Under the pieces are notes generated by a model. The model did not search any database, had not been told where the DNA came from, and worked only from the letters and a program-made list of their open reading frames with translations. A DNA stretch of 64,000 nt, from NCBI RefSeq assembly GCF_003634095.1, contig NZ_RBIR01000004.1, forward strand, positions 372,001 through 436,000. The letters run 5' to 3'. Source of the stretch: Arthrobacter oryzae (GTDB taxonomy: Bacteria > Actinomycetota > Actinomycetes > Actinomycetales > Micrococcaceae). Shown here piece by piece: positions 9,419-18,705 of this stretch (positions are counted from its first letter, which is position 1; each line of letters begins with the position of its first letter). The position numbers were made by a program, and so were the translations under genes.

Positions 9419-10573
9419 TCAGCCTCCGATGGCGCTCATGCTGCGGTCCGGCTGGACAAAGTCGGGGGCGTCGAGGCCCACATGATCCATGCCGTGCGCC
9501 TTGGGCTTGATCCACATGGCATCCTGCCAGCGTTCGGCGAGCTGTTCGTCGCTGGCGCCCTCCCGCAGCAGTCCCAGCAGGTCCACTTCCTCCCGGGAGA
9601 ACAGGCAGCTCATGATCTTGCCCTCGGCGGTGATGCGCGTGCGGCGGCAGTCCGAGCAGAACGGCTCGGTGACCGAGGCGATGATGCCCACGGTGCCGAG
9701 AACGGGGCCGGTGGCCTCGCTGCCGGGAACACGGGCCCGGACTTCGAACCGCTCGGCCGGGGCGCCGTCGCGGTCCCGCGGATCGGAACTGAGAACGTAG
9801 TCGGCGGAGAGCAGTTCGCGGATCTCCGCGGCGGTAATCATGTTCCGGCGGGTCCAGCCGTGATCCGCGTCCAGCGGCATCTGCTCGATGAAACGCAGCT
9901 CATAGCCGCGATCCAGCGCCCAGGCCAGCAGGGACGGGGATTCGGCGTCGTTGATCCCGCGCATGAGCACGGCATTCAGCTTGACCGGGCCCAGGCCGGC
10001 GGCCCAGGCCGCGTCGACGCCGGCGAGGACCTTGTCCAGGAAGGGCCGGCGGGTCAGCTGGGTAAAGGTTTCCTCGTGCAGGGAGTCCAGCGAGACGTTG
10101 ATCCGGGACAGTCCCGCGGCCTTCAACCCGGCGGCTTTCTTGTCCAGGCCGACGGCGTTGGTGGTCATGGAGATTGGCAGCTCGGGGTGCGCCTGGCGCA
10201 AGGCGGCAATGATGTCGAGGAGGTCGGCGCGGACCAGCGGTTCGCCGCCGGTGAGCCGGAGTTCCCGCACCCCCAGCATGTCCACGCCGATCCGCACGAT
10301 CCGGACGATTTCCGCCGCGGACATCACTGCCTGCTTGGACAACCACTCCAGGCCCTCGGCCGGCATGCAATACGTGCAGCGCAGATTGCATTTGTCCGTC
10401 AGTGACAGCCGCATGTCCGTGGCGCGGCGGCCGTAGCGGTCCACAAGCCCGGCAGGCAGGCCTTCCGGGCGGCCGGACTGTACAGCTGGACCGGACTGGG
10501 CGGCCGAAGCAGGCATGCCGACTCCTGGACTGCCTGCCTCGCGGGGCTGGGGCATACCCAGTTGAACTGTCAT
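9419..10573 (-). CDS. moaA: GTP 3',8-cyclase
   Basis: 384 residues. This radical SAM enzyme converts GTP to 3',8-cyclo-GTP, the first committed step of molybdenum-cofactor synthesis. The N-terminal 4Fe-4S cluster binds to CNLRCTYC (Cys62, 66, 69). The second cluster motif FCSDCRRTRITAEGKIMSC lies near the C-terminus, and the family's terminal Gly-Gly is present. About 45 N-terminal residues are a variable Gly/Pro/Ala extension. The ATG at 10573 fits a leaderless transcript, having TAGCCT 6 nt upstream. It is divergent from the two-component system that starts the rest of the cofactor cluster. Confidence 0.95.
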   Translation of the reverse strand: MTVQLGMPQPREAGSPGVGMPASAAQSGPAVQSGRPEGLPAGLVDRYGRRATDMRLSLTDKCNLRCTYCMPAEGLEWLSKQAVMSAAEIVRIVRIGVDMLGVRELRLTGGEPLVRADLLDIIAALRQAHPELPISMTTNAVGLDKKAAGLKAAGLSRINVSLDSLHEETFTQLTRRPFLDKVLAGVDAAWAAGLGPVKLNAVLMRGINDAESPSLLAWALDRGYELRFIEQMPLDADHGWTRRNMITAAEIRELLSADYVLSSDPRDRDGAPAERFEVRARVPGSEATGPVLGTVGIIASVTEPFCSDCRRTRITAEGKIMSCLFSREEVDLLGLLREGASDEQLAERWQDAMWIKPKAHGMDHVGLDAPDFVQPDRSMSAIGG

Positions 10574-10579
10574 AGAGTC

Positions 10580-10585
10580 AGGCTA
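10580..10585 (-). promoter_or_regulatory. -10 element for leaderless moaA
   Basis: On the minus strand TAGCCT is followed by six bases and then the moaA ATG, so transcription would start at or next to the start codon. Confidence 0.5.
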
Positions 10586-10693
10586 CGCCACGTCGCGGCA
10601 GACGGCACAGCCGCATGTCGGCAGGGATATTACGTCTTTGGGAACGATGTCCCGCGGACGTCCCGATCACTGCCCCGGGCCGGCCCGCGAACC

Positions 10694-10699
10694 TATGCT
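10694..10699 (+). promoter_or_regulatory. -10 element for leaderless response-regulator gene
   Basis: TATGCT is followed by six bases and the GTG at 10706. There is no Shine-Dalgarno sequence, which supports both the start choice and a leaderless transcript. Confidence 0.5.
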
Positions 10700-10705
10700 G
10701 GAAGC

Positions 10706-11476
10706 GTGAATACGACCCAGCCGGCCCCGGACCCAACGGAGTACCGGCGCATCCTCCTCGTCGAAGATGAGCCGACCATCGCTGAAGTGGTCCGCGACTA
10801 TCTCCTCCAGGCGGGATTCCAGGTGGTCCTCGCCGCCGACGGGTTCACGGCCCTGCGGCTCGCGGGCGAACAGCGCCCGGACCTGGTCCTGCTGGACCGG
10901 ATGCTGCCGGGCCTGGACGGCGTGGAAGTTTGCCGCCGGCTCCGGGCGGCCCACAGTGTCCCGGTCATCATGCTCACCGCTCTCGGAACGGAAGACGACC
11001 GGATCCTGGGACTGGAGGCCGGCGCGGACGACTACGTCACCAAACCCTTCTCGCCGCGTGAACTGGTGCTGCGGGTCCGCTCGGTCCTGCGCCGGAGCAT
11101 CCCCGAATTTAGCCCGGAGCCCGCTGTCGAAGTGGGCGGCTTCTACCTCAGCCCGGCCGCACGCACGGTCACCCGGCACGGACGTCCCCTGATGCTGACA
11201 GCCCGGGAATTCGACCTGCTGGCCTTCATGCTGCGCCGTCCCCGGCAGGTTTTCAGCCGCGAAGAACTTATGAAGGCCGTCTGGGGCTGGGACTATGGCG
11301 ACCTTTCCACAGTGACGGTCCACGTGCGGAGGCTGCGGGAGAAGATCGAGGACGACCCCACCCGTCCCTCCATCCTGAAAACCGTCTGGGGCGTGGGGTA
11401 CCGGTTGGACCCCAGCGACCCCAGCGACCCCAGCGACCCCAGCGACGAAGAGGAGCCCGCCGGTGCAGACCTCTGA
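10706..11476 (+). CDS. OmpR/PhoB-type response regulator
   Basis: 256 residues. Receiver domain at about 14-125 with acidic pocket E20-D21-E22 and the phosphoacceptor Asp64 in LVLLDRMLPG, a conserved Thr in IMLTAL and Lys in VTKPFSPREL. A winged-helix DNA-binding domain follows (about 145-240) with LTAREFDLLAFML and the VWGVGYRL end. The C-terminus is a DPS repeat coded by a 9-bp tandem. The gene overlaps the kinase start by 14 bp. Its position at the head of the molybdenum-cofactor/oxidoreductase cluster suggests it controls that cluster; the signal is unknown. Confidence 0.93.
   Translation: MNTTQPAPDPTEYRRILLVEDEPTIAEVVRDYLLQAGFQVVLAADGFTALRLAGEQRPDLVLLDRMLPGLDGVEVCRRLRAAHSVPVIMLTALGTEDDRILGLEAGADDYVTKPFSPRELVLRVRSVLRRSIPEFSPEPAVEVGGFYLSPAARTVTRHGRPLMLTAREFDLLAFMLRRPRQVFSREELMKAVWGWDYGDLSTVTVHVRRLREKIEDDPTRPSILKTVWGVGYRLDPSDPSDPSDPSDEEEPAGADL
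11408..11443 (+). repeat. Four copies of GACCCCAGC in the regulator 3' end
   Basis: Four exact head-to-tail 9-bp units encode DPS x4 just upstream of the kinase start codon. Slippage would change the regulator tail by three residues per unit without breaking the frame. Confidence 0.9.
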
Positions 11477-12794
11477 ACTCCTGACCATCATCGGCTGGGC
11501 CGTGGCGTGGGGCGCCGTGATCGGGGCCGCGTCCCTCCTGGTCCTGAAGCCGCTGCGCCAGGCGTCGTTCGCGGTGCAGATCTGTGTGGTGGTTCTCGCC
11601 GCCGTGGCGGTGCTGATCGCGGGAATGGTCAGCGCCTTCAATGCCATGTTCATCTCGGCACGGGACCTTGAGGTCATGTGGTACGTCCTGGCTGTGGCCT
11701 CCGCCGTGGCCGTGGCCATCGCGCTGGTGCTGGGATCGCGGGTGTCACAGAACGCCAAGGAGTTGGTCGAGGCCGCCCGGAGCATCGGCCGCGGCGAGAG
11801 CCCGGGTATCCAGTCCCCGGTGATGAGCCACGAACTTGCCGCCCTTGCCGCCGAGCTCGAGTCCAGCAGCCGCAAGCTGGAAGCGTCCCGGCAGCGTGAG
11901 GCCGCCGTCGAAAGCGCACGCCGTGAACTCGTCAGCTGGATCTCCCACGACCTCCGGACGCCACTGGCGAGCATGCGGGCCATGGCCGAGGCCCTGGAAG
12001 ACGGCATGGCAGCGGACGTCCCCGGCTACTACCGCAAAATCATCGCCCAGACCGACCTCATGGCGGGCATGGTCAATGACCTCCTGGAACTGTCCAAGAT
12101 CCACGCCGGAACCCTACGGCTCAAGGCCGAGCCGTTGGACCTGTACGACCTCGCCAGCGACGCCATTGCCGACCTCGCCGCGGTGGCGGAGCGGCACGGC
12201 ATCACGCTCGACGGCGGCGGACAAAGGGAATGCATGGCCCTCGCCGACGGCCCGGCGATGGGACGCGCCATCCGGAATGTCGTACTCAACGCCATTGTCC
12301 ACAGCGCACCCGGCTCCCGGGTCACCGTGCAAGTGGGCCGGGACGGGGACCGGGCGGTGGTCGCGGTCACCGACGGCTGCGGCGGAATCCCCGAAGAGGA
12401 CATCCCGCACCTGTTCGAGACCGGCTGGCAGAAGGACCCGGCCCGGCGATCCGGCCGCCTGCCCGGCCCGTACGACGCCGCCGGCGTGCCCGGTTCGGAC
12501 GCGGCGGCAGGCACCCTGCGCTTCAGCGGGGCCGGGGTTGGCCTGAGCATCGTCGCCGGAATCGTCGCCGCCCATCAGGGCAGCGTCACCGTGGAGAACG
12601 TCGACGGCGGATGCCGCTTCTCGCTGCTGCTCCCCGGCCAGGAGCCCCAAGGGCGAGAGTCCCCGGGCCAGGAGCCCCCTGAGCGAGAGTCCCCAGGGCG
12701 AGAGTCCCCAGACGGGAATTCCAGCGACGGAACCCCGGGCGTGGCTCCAGGGGCAGCTACGGACCACCAACTCCGGGCAGGACGCCCACGGTGA
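11463..12794 (+). CDS. Membrane sensor histidine kinase
   Basis: 443 residues. Three hydrophobic segments (about 8-28, 36-64, 72-92) with little periplasmic sequence, then a HAMP-like linker (about 92-145), the HisKA helix with phosphoacceptor His162 in SWISHDLRTPLASM, and an HATPase domain with N-box NVVLNAIVHSA and G-boxes ending GAGVGLSIVAGIVAAHQG. The lack of a sizeable extracytoplasmic loop suggests sensing within the membrane or of redox state rather than of a bound solute. The last 45 residues are repeats of the type PGRESP. The GTG start overlaps the regulator; its stop overlaps the next gene. Confidence 0.92.
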   Translation: MQTSELLTIIGWAVAWGAVIGAASLLVLKPLRQASFAVQICVVVLAAVAVLIAGMVSAFNAMFISARDLEVMWYVLAVASAVAVAIALVLGSRVSQNAKELVEAARSIGRGESPGIQSPVMSHELAALAAELESSSRKLEASRQREAAVESARRELVSWISHDLRTPLASMRAMAEALEDGMAADVPGYYRKIIAQTDLMAGMVNDLLELSKIHAGTLRLKAEPLDLYDLASDAIADLAAVAERHGITLDGGGQRECMALADGPAMGRAIRNVVLNAIVHSAPGSRVTVQVGRDGDRAVVAVTDGCGGIPEEDIPHLFETGWQKDPARRSGRLPGPYDAAGVPGSDAAAGTLRFSGAGVGLSIVAGIVAAHQGSVTVENVDGGCRFSLLLPGQEPQGRESPGQEPPERESPGRESPDGNSSDGTPGVAPGAATDHQLRAGRPR

Positions 12795-14644
12795 ACCGGC
12801 GCGTGGGCTTCGACGGGCAGGGAAATGACATGCAGGGAAATGACATGGACAAGGAACTCGGCAAGAACCGGCCTCTAGGCGGAACGCAGGTGCAGCAAGG
12901 ACAGCCTCGGCAACCGGCAGTCCAGCCGACGGAGGTCAGGCAGTCGCGGGCCAGGCAACGGCGGATGCGGGATCTCTGGGCCGCCGGGGCCGGGCTGGTG
13001 GCGGTCGGGACCGCGGTGGTGCTCGGCGAACTCACAGCCAGCCTGGTGAGCCCCACGGTGTCTCCCGTGACCGCCGTGGGCGGGGCCGTGATCGATGCCG
13101 TCCCTCCGGGCGTCAAGGAGTGGGTCATCTCCGTCTTTGGTACCGCGGACAAGCTGGCCCTCCTGGGCGGCATGTCCCTGATCATCGCCGCGCTCGCTGC
13201 CTTGTCCGGTGTCCTGGAGGTGCGTCGCCGATTCGCCGGGGTGACCGTCATCGCGGTGTTCGGCGCCGCGGGCCTTGTCGCCGTCCTGAGCCGGGCCGAC
13301 CTGACCGCGAACGCCATCCCCGTGCCGGTGCTGGTGGCACTCGTGGGGATCGCCTTGCTGCGCTGGCTCATCCGAAAACTCGAGGTGTGGCTGCCCGCTA
13401 CGGACGATGCCGGAGCCTCGCCGGCTCCGGCGGCGGAAGACCCGGCAGGGCCGCGTCCTAGGCCGGTGGTGGCCCCTGCCGTCGAGCCCGGCCTGGCGGC
13501 TGCCGAATCGCAGCCTGCCGAACCACTCCCTGTCGAACCGCTCCCTGTCGAACCGACTGCCAGCGAATCCGGGCCCGCCCGCCGCCGCTTCCTGCTGGCG
13601 CTGGGCGGCACCGCCGCGGTCGGCGCCATTGCCGGCGTGCTTGCGTCCACGCTCAGGGGCGCAGCCGCCGTCGTCAGTGACGTGCGCAGCAAACTGGCGC
13701 TCCCCGCGGCCGCCTCACCGGCGCCACCCATCCCCGCGGGGGCGGAGATCCACCTGGACGGCCTCGGTCCGCTTGTGACGCCGAACAAGGATTTCTACCG
13801 GATCGATACCGCCCTGCGCGTCCCGCTGGTGGACCCGGATCAATGGACTCTGAAAGTCACGGGCCTGGTGGAACGCGAGATCGAAATCGACTTTGCCGCC
13901 CTCCTGGCAAAGCCGATGACCGAGCGCCACGTGACCATCGCCTGCGTCTCCAACGAGGTGGGCGGGGACTTGATCGGCAACGCCCGCTGGCTGGGGTGGC
14001 CGGTGCGCGAGCTACTCGCCCTGGCCGGACCGAAAGCCGGCGCGGACATGGTGCTGTCCCGCAGCGTCGACGGCTGGACGGCGGGCACGCCGCTCGAGGC
14101 CCTCACAGACGGCCGGGACGCGCTTCTGGTCGTGGGAATGAACGGCGAACCGCTCCCGCTGGAGCACGGCTTCCCGGTCCGGATGATCGTCCCGGGCCTG
14201 TACGGCTATGTCTCGGCCACGAAGTGGGTCACCGAGCTGAAGGTGACCCGGTACGCCGACGACGTCGCGTACTGGACGCCCCGCGGCTGGAGCGAACGCG
14301 GTCCCATCAAGACCTCGTCCCGGATCGACGTGCCGCGGGACGGGGCCAACCTGACGGCCGGGACGGTGGTCTTCGGCGGCGTCGCATGGGACCAGCACAC
14401 CGGCATCGGCAAGGTGGAGCTGCGGGTCAACCGTGGCGGCTGGCAGCAGGCCGAGCTGGCCCCCGGCATCTCCAAGGACACGTGGTACCAGTGGAAGCTG
14501 GGACTTGAGCTGACTCCCGGACGCTACGAGGTCCAGGTCCGGGCCACGGACCTCGACGGGGTGCCCCAAGTCGAGGAGTCCACCCCCGTCGCGCCCAGCG
14601 GCGCCACCGGCTACCACACCGTTAGAGTTGAGGTGAAATCCTAG
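12791..14644 (+). CDS. Membrane-anchored sulfite-oxidase-fold molybdopterin oxidoreductase
   Basis: 617 residues. The N-terminal part has about four membrane helices (near 58-80, 118-140, 146-165, 171-190), a Pro/Glu-rich linker with repeated PLPVE, and then a twin-arginine-like RRRFLLALGG near residue 263. The C-terminal oxidoreductase part begins near residue 310. The molybdenum-ligand Cys is Cys385 in VTIACVSNEVGG, followed by the SUOX-family dimerisation domain near the end. The catalytic part would face outside the membrane. The GTG start overlaps the kinase stop by 4 bp, so enzyme and sensor are translationally linked. Its substrate and electron acceptor are not evident. Confidence 0.88.
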   Translation: MNRRVGFDGQGNDMQGNDMDKELGKNRPLGGTQVQQGQPRQPAVQPTEVRQSRARQRRMRDLWAAGAGLVAVGTAVVLGELTASLVSPTVSPVTAVGGAVIDAVPPGVKEWVISVFGTADKLALLGGMSLIIAALAALSGVLEVRRRFAGVTVIAVFGAAGLVAVLSRADLTANAIPVPVLVALVGIALLRWLIRKLEVWLPATDDAGASPAPAAEDPAGPRPRPVVAPAVEPGLAAAESQPAEPLPVEPLPVEPTASESGPARRRFLLALGGTAAVGAIAGVLASTLRGAAAVVSDVRSKLALPAAASPAPPIPAGAEIHLDGLGPLVTPNKDFYRIDTALRVPLVDPDQWTLKVTGLVEREIEIDFAALLAKPMTERHVTIACVSNEVGGDLIGNARWLGWPVRELLALAGPKAGADMVLSRSVDGWTAGTPLEALTDGRDALLVVGMNGEPLPLEHGFPVRMIVPGLYGYVSATKWVTELKVTRYADDVAYWTPRGWSERGPIKTSSRIDVPRDGANLTAGTVVFGGVAWDQHTGIGKVELRVNRGGWQQAELAPGISKDTWYQWKLGLELTPGRYEVQVRATDLDGVPQVEESTPVAPSGATGYHTVRVEVKS

Positions 14645-14671
14645 CTAGCCGAGCAAAGGTCAGGAAAACGC

Positions 14672-15895
14672 ATGCACCGCACCGAGACAAGGCACGTCAG
14701 TGTGGCAGCGCACCGGGACAAAGTAAGGGCCCTGCTGGCCCCGCTCCTCACCGCGGCGCGGGTGGAACGGCTCCCGCTGCTCGAGGCTTTGGGCCGGGGA
14801 CTGGCTGCCGACATCTTGGCGCCGCTGGATCTGCCCCCCTTCGCCAATTCGCAGATGGACGGCTTCGCGATCCGCAGCGCCGACGTGCCCGACGCCGGTG
14901 CCGAACTACTCGTCGTCGCACCCGTCCCGGCCGGTGCCGCTCCAGCGGAACTGGCCGCCGGCACGGCCGCCCCGATCATGACCGGGGCCATGATGCCGGC
15001 CGGGGCAGACGCCGTCGTTCCCATCGAACGGGCGGTTCCCGATTCCTTTCCCTTGCCCGGGGAGCCCGCGACGGTGAGGCTGCCGGCCGCGGCCGCCGGA
15101 ACGTTTGTGCGCGACGCCGGCAGCGACATCCGCTCCGGCGAGCTCGCACTGGGCGCGGGGACGTTCCTGGGCCCCGGGCAACTGGGGCTCCTGGCGGCGC
15201 TGGGCTTCACGGAGGTGCCTGTCCGCCCCCGCCTGCGGGTCCTGCTGGTCACCACCGGCGACGAGGTCGTGGAACCGGGCAACCCGCTGGGCCCGGGCAA
15301 GATCTTCGACTCCAACGGCACGCTGCTCGAATCGTCCATGCGCCAGGCCGGGCTGCAGGTCACCCGGACAGGCATCTCCACGGACCGGCCCGAAGAACTC
15401 GCCGCGCTGTTGCGCCGGCACGCCGCGTCGGTGGACCTGATCGTCACCACGGGCGGCGTCAGCAAGGGCGCCTATGAGGTGGTCCGGCAGGCCATGGCCG
15501 GACACGACGTCGAGTTCGGGGCCGTGGCGATGCAGCCGGGCGGTCCGCAGGGGATCGGCAGCTTCGACGGCGTCCCGGTGCTGGGTTTTCCCGGCAACCC
15601 GGTGAGCTGCCTCGTATCTTTTGAAATGTTCCTGCGCCCTGTCCTCACGGAGCTCCTCGGTGCTCCGGCGCCGCGGCCCGCTGTCCGGGCGCGGCTGGCG
15701 GAGGCGCTGACTTCCCCGCCGGGCAAGCACCAGGTCCGGCGCGGCACGCTGGATCCGGACGGCACGGTCCGGCTGGAAGGCGGCGCCGGGTCACACCTGG
15801 TCCACGCCCTGGCCCGTTCCAATGCCCTGGTGCATGTTCCCGAGGGAACAGCGGCGCTCGCCGCGGGCGATGAAGTGGAAGTATGGATCCTGTGA
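14672..15895 (+). CDS. moeA: Molybdopterin molybdotransferase
   Basis: 407 residues. It inserts molybdate into adenylated molybdopterin. Visible motifs: the N-terminal domain with [15 protein letters not shown], the [12 protein letters not shown] region, and the MoaB-like domain with [15 protein letters not shown] and [13 protein letters not shown], then domain IV near the C-terminus. AAAGGTCAGGA precedes the ATG. It overlaps moaC by 13 bp and follows the molybdoenzyme by 27 bp, so it is probably in the same operon. Confidence 0.95.
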   Translation: MHRTETRHVSVAAHRDKVRALLAPLLTAARVERLPLLEALGRGLAADILAPLDLPPFANSQMDGFAIRSADVPDAGAELLVVAPVPAGAAPAELAAGTAAPIMTGAMMPAGADAVVPIERAVPDSFPLPGEPATVRLPAAAAGTFVRDAGSDIRSGELALGAGTFLGPGQLGLLAALGFTEVPVRPRLRVLLVTTGDEVVEPGNPLGPGKIFDSNGTLLESSMRQAGLQVTRTGISTDRPEELAALLRRHAASVDLIVTTGGVSKGAYEVVRQAMAGHDVEFGAVAMQPGGPQGIGSFDGVPVLGFPGNPVSCLVSFEMFLRPVLTELLGAPAPRPAVRARLAEALTSPPGKHQVRRGTLDPDGTVRLEGGAGSHLVHALARSNALVHVPEGTAALAAGDEVEVWIL

Positions 15896-16401
15896 ATGAA
15901 GCAAACAGCGCACCTGGAAACAGCGACGCCGGCAGCAACCGCCTGACCCACCTCCGCCACGACGGCACGGCCCAGATGGTGGATGTGTCGAACAAGGCCC
16001 AGTCCACGCGGGAAGCCACGGCCACCGCGACCGTCCGCAGCACGGCCGAAGTCCTGGCCCTCCTTGGCGACGGCGAGCTCCCGAAGGGCGACGCCTTGGC
16101 CGTTGCCCGTATCGCCGGGATCATGGCGGCCAAGAAGACCCCCGACCTCATCCCGCTGTGCCACCCGCTGCCGATCGCCAAGGTCACCATCGACTTTGAG
16201 CTCGACGCCGACTTCGTGACGGTGTTCGCTACGGTCAAGACCCGCGGCGTCACCGGGGTCGAGATGGAGGCGCTGACCGCGGCCTCGGTCGCGGCGCTGA
16301 GCGTGTACGACATGATCAAGGCCGTGGACAAGCACGCGGTCATCACCGACATCAAAGTGCTCGCCAAAAGTGGCGGCAAGAGCGGGGACTGGACCGTATG
16401 A
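15883..16401 (+). CDS. moaC: Cyclic pyranopterin monophosphate synthase
   Basis: 172 residues. It rearranges the MoaA product 3',8-cyclo-GTP into cyclic pyranopterin monophosphate. Conserved features: [16 protein letters not shown], the [11 protein letters not shown] motif with catalytic His, [23 protein letters not shown] and the KSGGKSG end. The ATG lies inside the moeA 3' end (13-bp overlap). The stop overlaps mog in an ATGA, so translation is coupled along the cluster. Confidence 0.95.
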   Translation: MDPVNEANSAPGNSDAGSNRLTHLRHDGTAQMVDVSNKAQSTREATATATVRSTAEVLALLGDGELPKGDALAVARIAGIMAAKKTPDLIPLCHPLPIAKVTIDFELDADFVTVFATVKTRGVTGVEMEALTAASVAALSVYDMIKAVDKHAVITDIKVLAKSGGKSGDWTV

Positions 16402-16910
16402 GCATGCCCGAACCGCGCCGCCACGGCGAAGCGACCGGCCGGAAAGCCGGCGTCGTGATCGCCTCCACCCGCGCCGCCGCCGGTGTCTATGAGGACCTCA
16501 CGGGTCCCGTCATCATCGACTGGCTGACCGAGCACGGCTTCGAGCCCTTTCCTGCCCTGGTGGTGCCGGACGGGGCAGCGGTGGGAGCCGCGCTCCGGGC
16601 CCTGCTGACCCAGCAGCCGGCGGTCATCATCACCAGCGGCGGCACCGGCCTCAGCCCCACCGACGCCACCCCCGAGCAGACGCTGCCCCTGCTGGACCGG
16701 GAGATCCCGGGCATCATGGAAGGCATCCGGAGTGCGGGGGCGGCCAAGACCCCCATGGCCATGCTCAGCCGCGGGCACGCGGGCGCGGCCGGCCAGACGT
16801 TCATCGTGAACCTTCCCGGATCCCCGAAGGGTGTCATGGACGGCCTGAGCGTGCTGGATCCCATCGTTGGACATCTTTGCGACCAGCTGGAAGGCAGCCA
16901 TGGGCACTGA
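16398..16910 (+). CDS. mog: Molybdopterin adenylyltransferase (MogA/MoaB family)
   Basis: 170 residues. It adenylates molybdopterin before metal insertion. [17 protein letters not shown] is the substrate-binding signature; [12 protein letters not shown] is the C-terminal signature. It overlaps moaC by 4 bp and moaE by 11 bp. Mog and MoaB families are hard to separate by eye; the role beside moeA is the same. Confidence 0.9.
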   Translation: MSMPEPRRHGEATGRKAGVVIASTRAAAGVYEDLTGPVIIDWLTEHGFEPFPALVVPDGAAVGAALRALLTQQPAVIITSGGTGLSPTDATPEQTLPLLDREIPGIMEGIRSAGAAKTPMAMLSRGHAGAAGQTFIVNLPGSPKGVMDGLSVLDPIVGHLCDQLEGSHGH

Positions 16911-17376
16911 AACCGGATTTGAAATCGTGCATGCCGTGCTGAGTGCCGAGCCCATCTCGGTGGAGCAGGCCATCGCGGCCGTCGAATCGGACACCGCCGG
17001 TGCGGTGGTCAGTTTCAGCGGCGTCGTCCGCAACCACGACGGCGGCAAGCAGGTATCCCGGCTCAGCTACAGTGCCCACCCCACGGCGCACCAGGTGATG
17101 GCCGACGTCGTCGCCGCGCTCGTGGCGGAGCATGCCGCACCGCCAGGGGGTGCCGGCGAACCGCAGCAGCAGCCGGTGCGGATCTGGGCGGCCCACAGGA
17201 TCGGGATGCTCGAGATCGGCGACCCTGCCCTGGTCTGCGCCGTCTCCGCAGCCCACCGCGGCGAGGCCTTCGCCGTGTGTGCCGAACTCGTGGACCGGAT
17301 CAAGGCCCAGGTGCCCATCTGGAAAGAGCAGTTCTTCGCCGACGGCACGGTCGAATGGGTCGGCGCGGGGGAGTAG
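16900..17376 (+). CDS. moaE: Molybdopterin synthase catalytic subunit
   Basis: 158 residues. It transfers sulfur from MoaD thiocarboxylate to cPMP. Motifs: GAVVSFSGVVRNHDGGKQVSRLSYSAH, VRIWAAHRIGMLEIGD and the catalytic KAQVPIWKEQFFADGT. The frame is open further upstream, but homology starts at [10 protein letters not shown], so the ATG at 16900 inside the mog 3' end is chosen. There is a short Gln/Gly insertion near residue 85. It closes the cluster; moeB, mobA and the molybdate transporter are absent from the window. Confidence 0.93.
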   Translation: MGTETGFEIVHAVLSAEPISVEQAIAAVESDTAGAVVSFSGVVRNHDGGKQVSRLSYSAHPTAHQVMADVVAALVAEHAAPPGGAGEPQQQPVRIWAAHRIGMLEIGDPALVCAVSAAHRGEAFAVCAELVDRIKAQVPIWKEQFFADGTVEWVGAGE

Positions 17377-17439
17377 GCAAACGCCGGGCGTCGGCTGTAA
17401 CCCAAAGCCGCCGGTTCCGGAAGGCACCGGCCCCGGCGG

Positions 17440-17445
17440 TAGGGT
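17440..17445 (+). promoter_or_regulatory. -10 element for leaderless dapB
   Basis: TAGGGT is followed by seven bases and then the dapB ATG at 17453, predicting a leaderless transcript. Confidence 0.45.
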
Positions 17446-17452
17446 TGAGGGC

Positions 17453-18211
17453 ATGACCGAACAACTCTCAGTCGCCGTGCTGGGCGCCAGCGGCCGCATG
17501 GGCGCCGAGGCCGTCAAGGCCGTCGAAGCCGCCCCGGACCTGACACTCGTCGCAGCGCTTGGCCGCAACGACTCCCTGGAGACGCTCGTCAGCTCCGGCG
17601 CGCAGATCGTGGTGGACCTGACCGTCCCCGACACCACCGAGGCGAATGTCCGGTTTGCCGTCGAGCACGGCATGCACGCCGTGGTCGGCACCACCGGCTG
17701 GGACGCCGGCCGGCTCGCGGCACTGGAGGAACTCCTCGCCACCCGGCCCGGCGTCGGCGTCCTCATCGCCCCCAACTTCGCCCTCGGCTCGGTCCTGGCC
17801 TCTGCCTTCGCCGCCAAGGCGTCCAGGTACTTCGAATCCGTGGAAATCATCGAACTGCACCACCCCGACAAGGTGGATGCCCCCTCCGGCACCGCCGTGC
17901 GCACGGCGCAGCTGATCTCCGCCGAGCGCGCGGCCGCCGGGGTGCCTTCCAGCCCGGACGCCACCACCACGGAGCTCGCGGGCGCCCGCGGCAGCGAGGT
18001 CGACGGCGTCCGGGTCCACAGTGTCCGGCTCAGCGGCCTCGTCGCGCATCAGGAGGTCCTGCTGGGCGGGCCGGGGGAGCAGCTGACCATACGCCACGAC
18101 TCCTTCGACCGGGCCTCTTTCATGCCCGGAGTGCTGCTGGGGATCCGCAACGTCGCCGCGCACCCCGGCCTCACCGTGGGACTCGACGGCTACCTGGACC
18201 TGGGACTCTGA
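17453..18211 (+). CDS. dapB: 4-hydroxy-tetrahydrodipicolinate reductase
   Basis: 252 residues, normal length. It catalyses the NAD(P)H-dependent reduction step of lysine and diaminopimelate synthesis. It has the N-terminal nucleotide-binding VLGASGRMG (residues 8-16), GTTGWD, the catalytic ELHHPDKVDAPSGTA and the C-terminal LLGIRNVAAHPGLTVGLDGYLDL. The open frame extends upstream through moaE, but the -10 element and homology fix the ATG at 17453. dapA is 3.2 kb downstream and dapF is at 34.6 kb, so the pathway is split over the window. Confidence 0.95.
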   Translation: MTEQLSVAVLGASGRMGAEAVKAVEAAPDLTLVAALGRNDSLETLVSSGAQIVVDLTVPDTTEANVRFAVEHGMHAVVGTTGWDAGRLAALEELLATRPGVGVLIAPNFALGSVLASAFAAKASRYFESVEIIELHHPDKVDAPSGTAVRTAQLISAERAAAGVPSSPDATTTELAGARGSEVDGVRVHSVRLSGLVAHQEVLLGGPGEQLTIRHDSFDRASFMPGVLLGIRNVAAHPGLTVGLDGYLDLGL

Positions 18212-18216
18212 GCCGG

Positions 18217-18699
18217 ATGTCCGCCGCCCTGACCGCCCTGAAAGCCAACCGCACCAAGATCTGGGTAGGTGCCGTTACCCTGCTGCTCGTGTTCTACCTG
18301 GTGGTGGCCGTTCAGCGCTCCGTGCTCCTGATGTCGGACCCCAACCTCGTGGCGAAGGCCATCGGCGTCGCCTATCTGGTCCTGCCGGTCATCGGCGCCT
18401 GGGCCCTGATCCGGGAACTGCTGTTCGGGGCCCGCACCGAGCGTCTGGCGAAGATTCTCGAAGCCGAGGGAGGCCTGCCGGAAGACACATTGCCGCGCAC
18501 ACCCGCGGGCCGGATCATCCGGGAAGCAGCAGACCTGGAATTTGAGAAGTACCGCGTTGAGGCCGAAGCTGCACCCGGGGACTGGCGCTCCTGGTTCCGG
18601 CTCAGCTGCGCCTACGACGCCGCCGGCGACCGCAAGCGGGCCCGCGCCTCGATGCGCGACGCCGTGCGGATGTTCCGCTCCGGGGCGCAGAAGCCCTAG
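18217..18699 (+). CDS. Small membrane protein with helical TPR-like tail
   Basis: 160 residues. Two membrane helices (about 15-34 and 45-66) are followed by a soluble alpha-helical part containing WRSWFRLSCAYDAAGDRKRARASMRDAVRMF, which reads like one TPR unit. I know of no assigned function. It starts 5 bp after dapB and is probably in its transcript. Its position next to dapB is, as far as I recall, common in Micrococcaceae. Confidence 0.75.
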   Translation: MSAALTALKANRTKIWVGAVTLLLVFYLVVAVQRSVLLMSDPNLVAKAIGVAYLVLPVIGAWALIRELLFGARTERLAKILEAEGGLPEDTLPRTPAGRIIREAADLEFEKYRVEAEAAPGDWRSWFRLSCAYDAAGDRKRARASMRDAVRMFRSGAQKP

Positions 18700-18705
18700 C
18701 GGACG

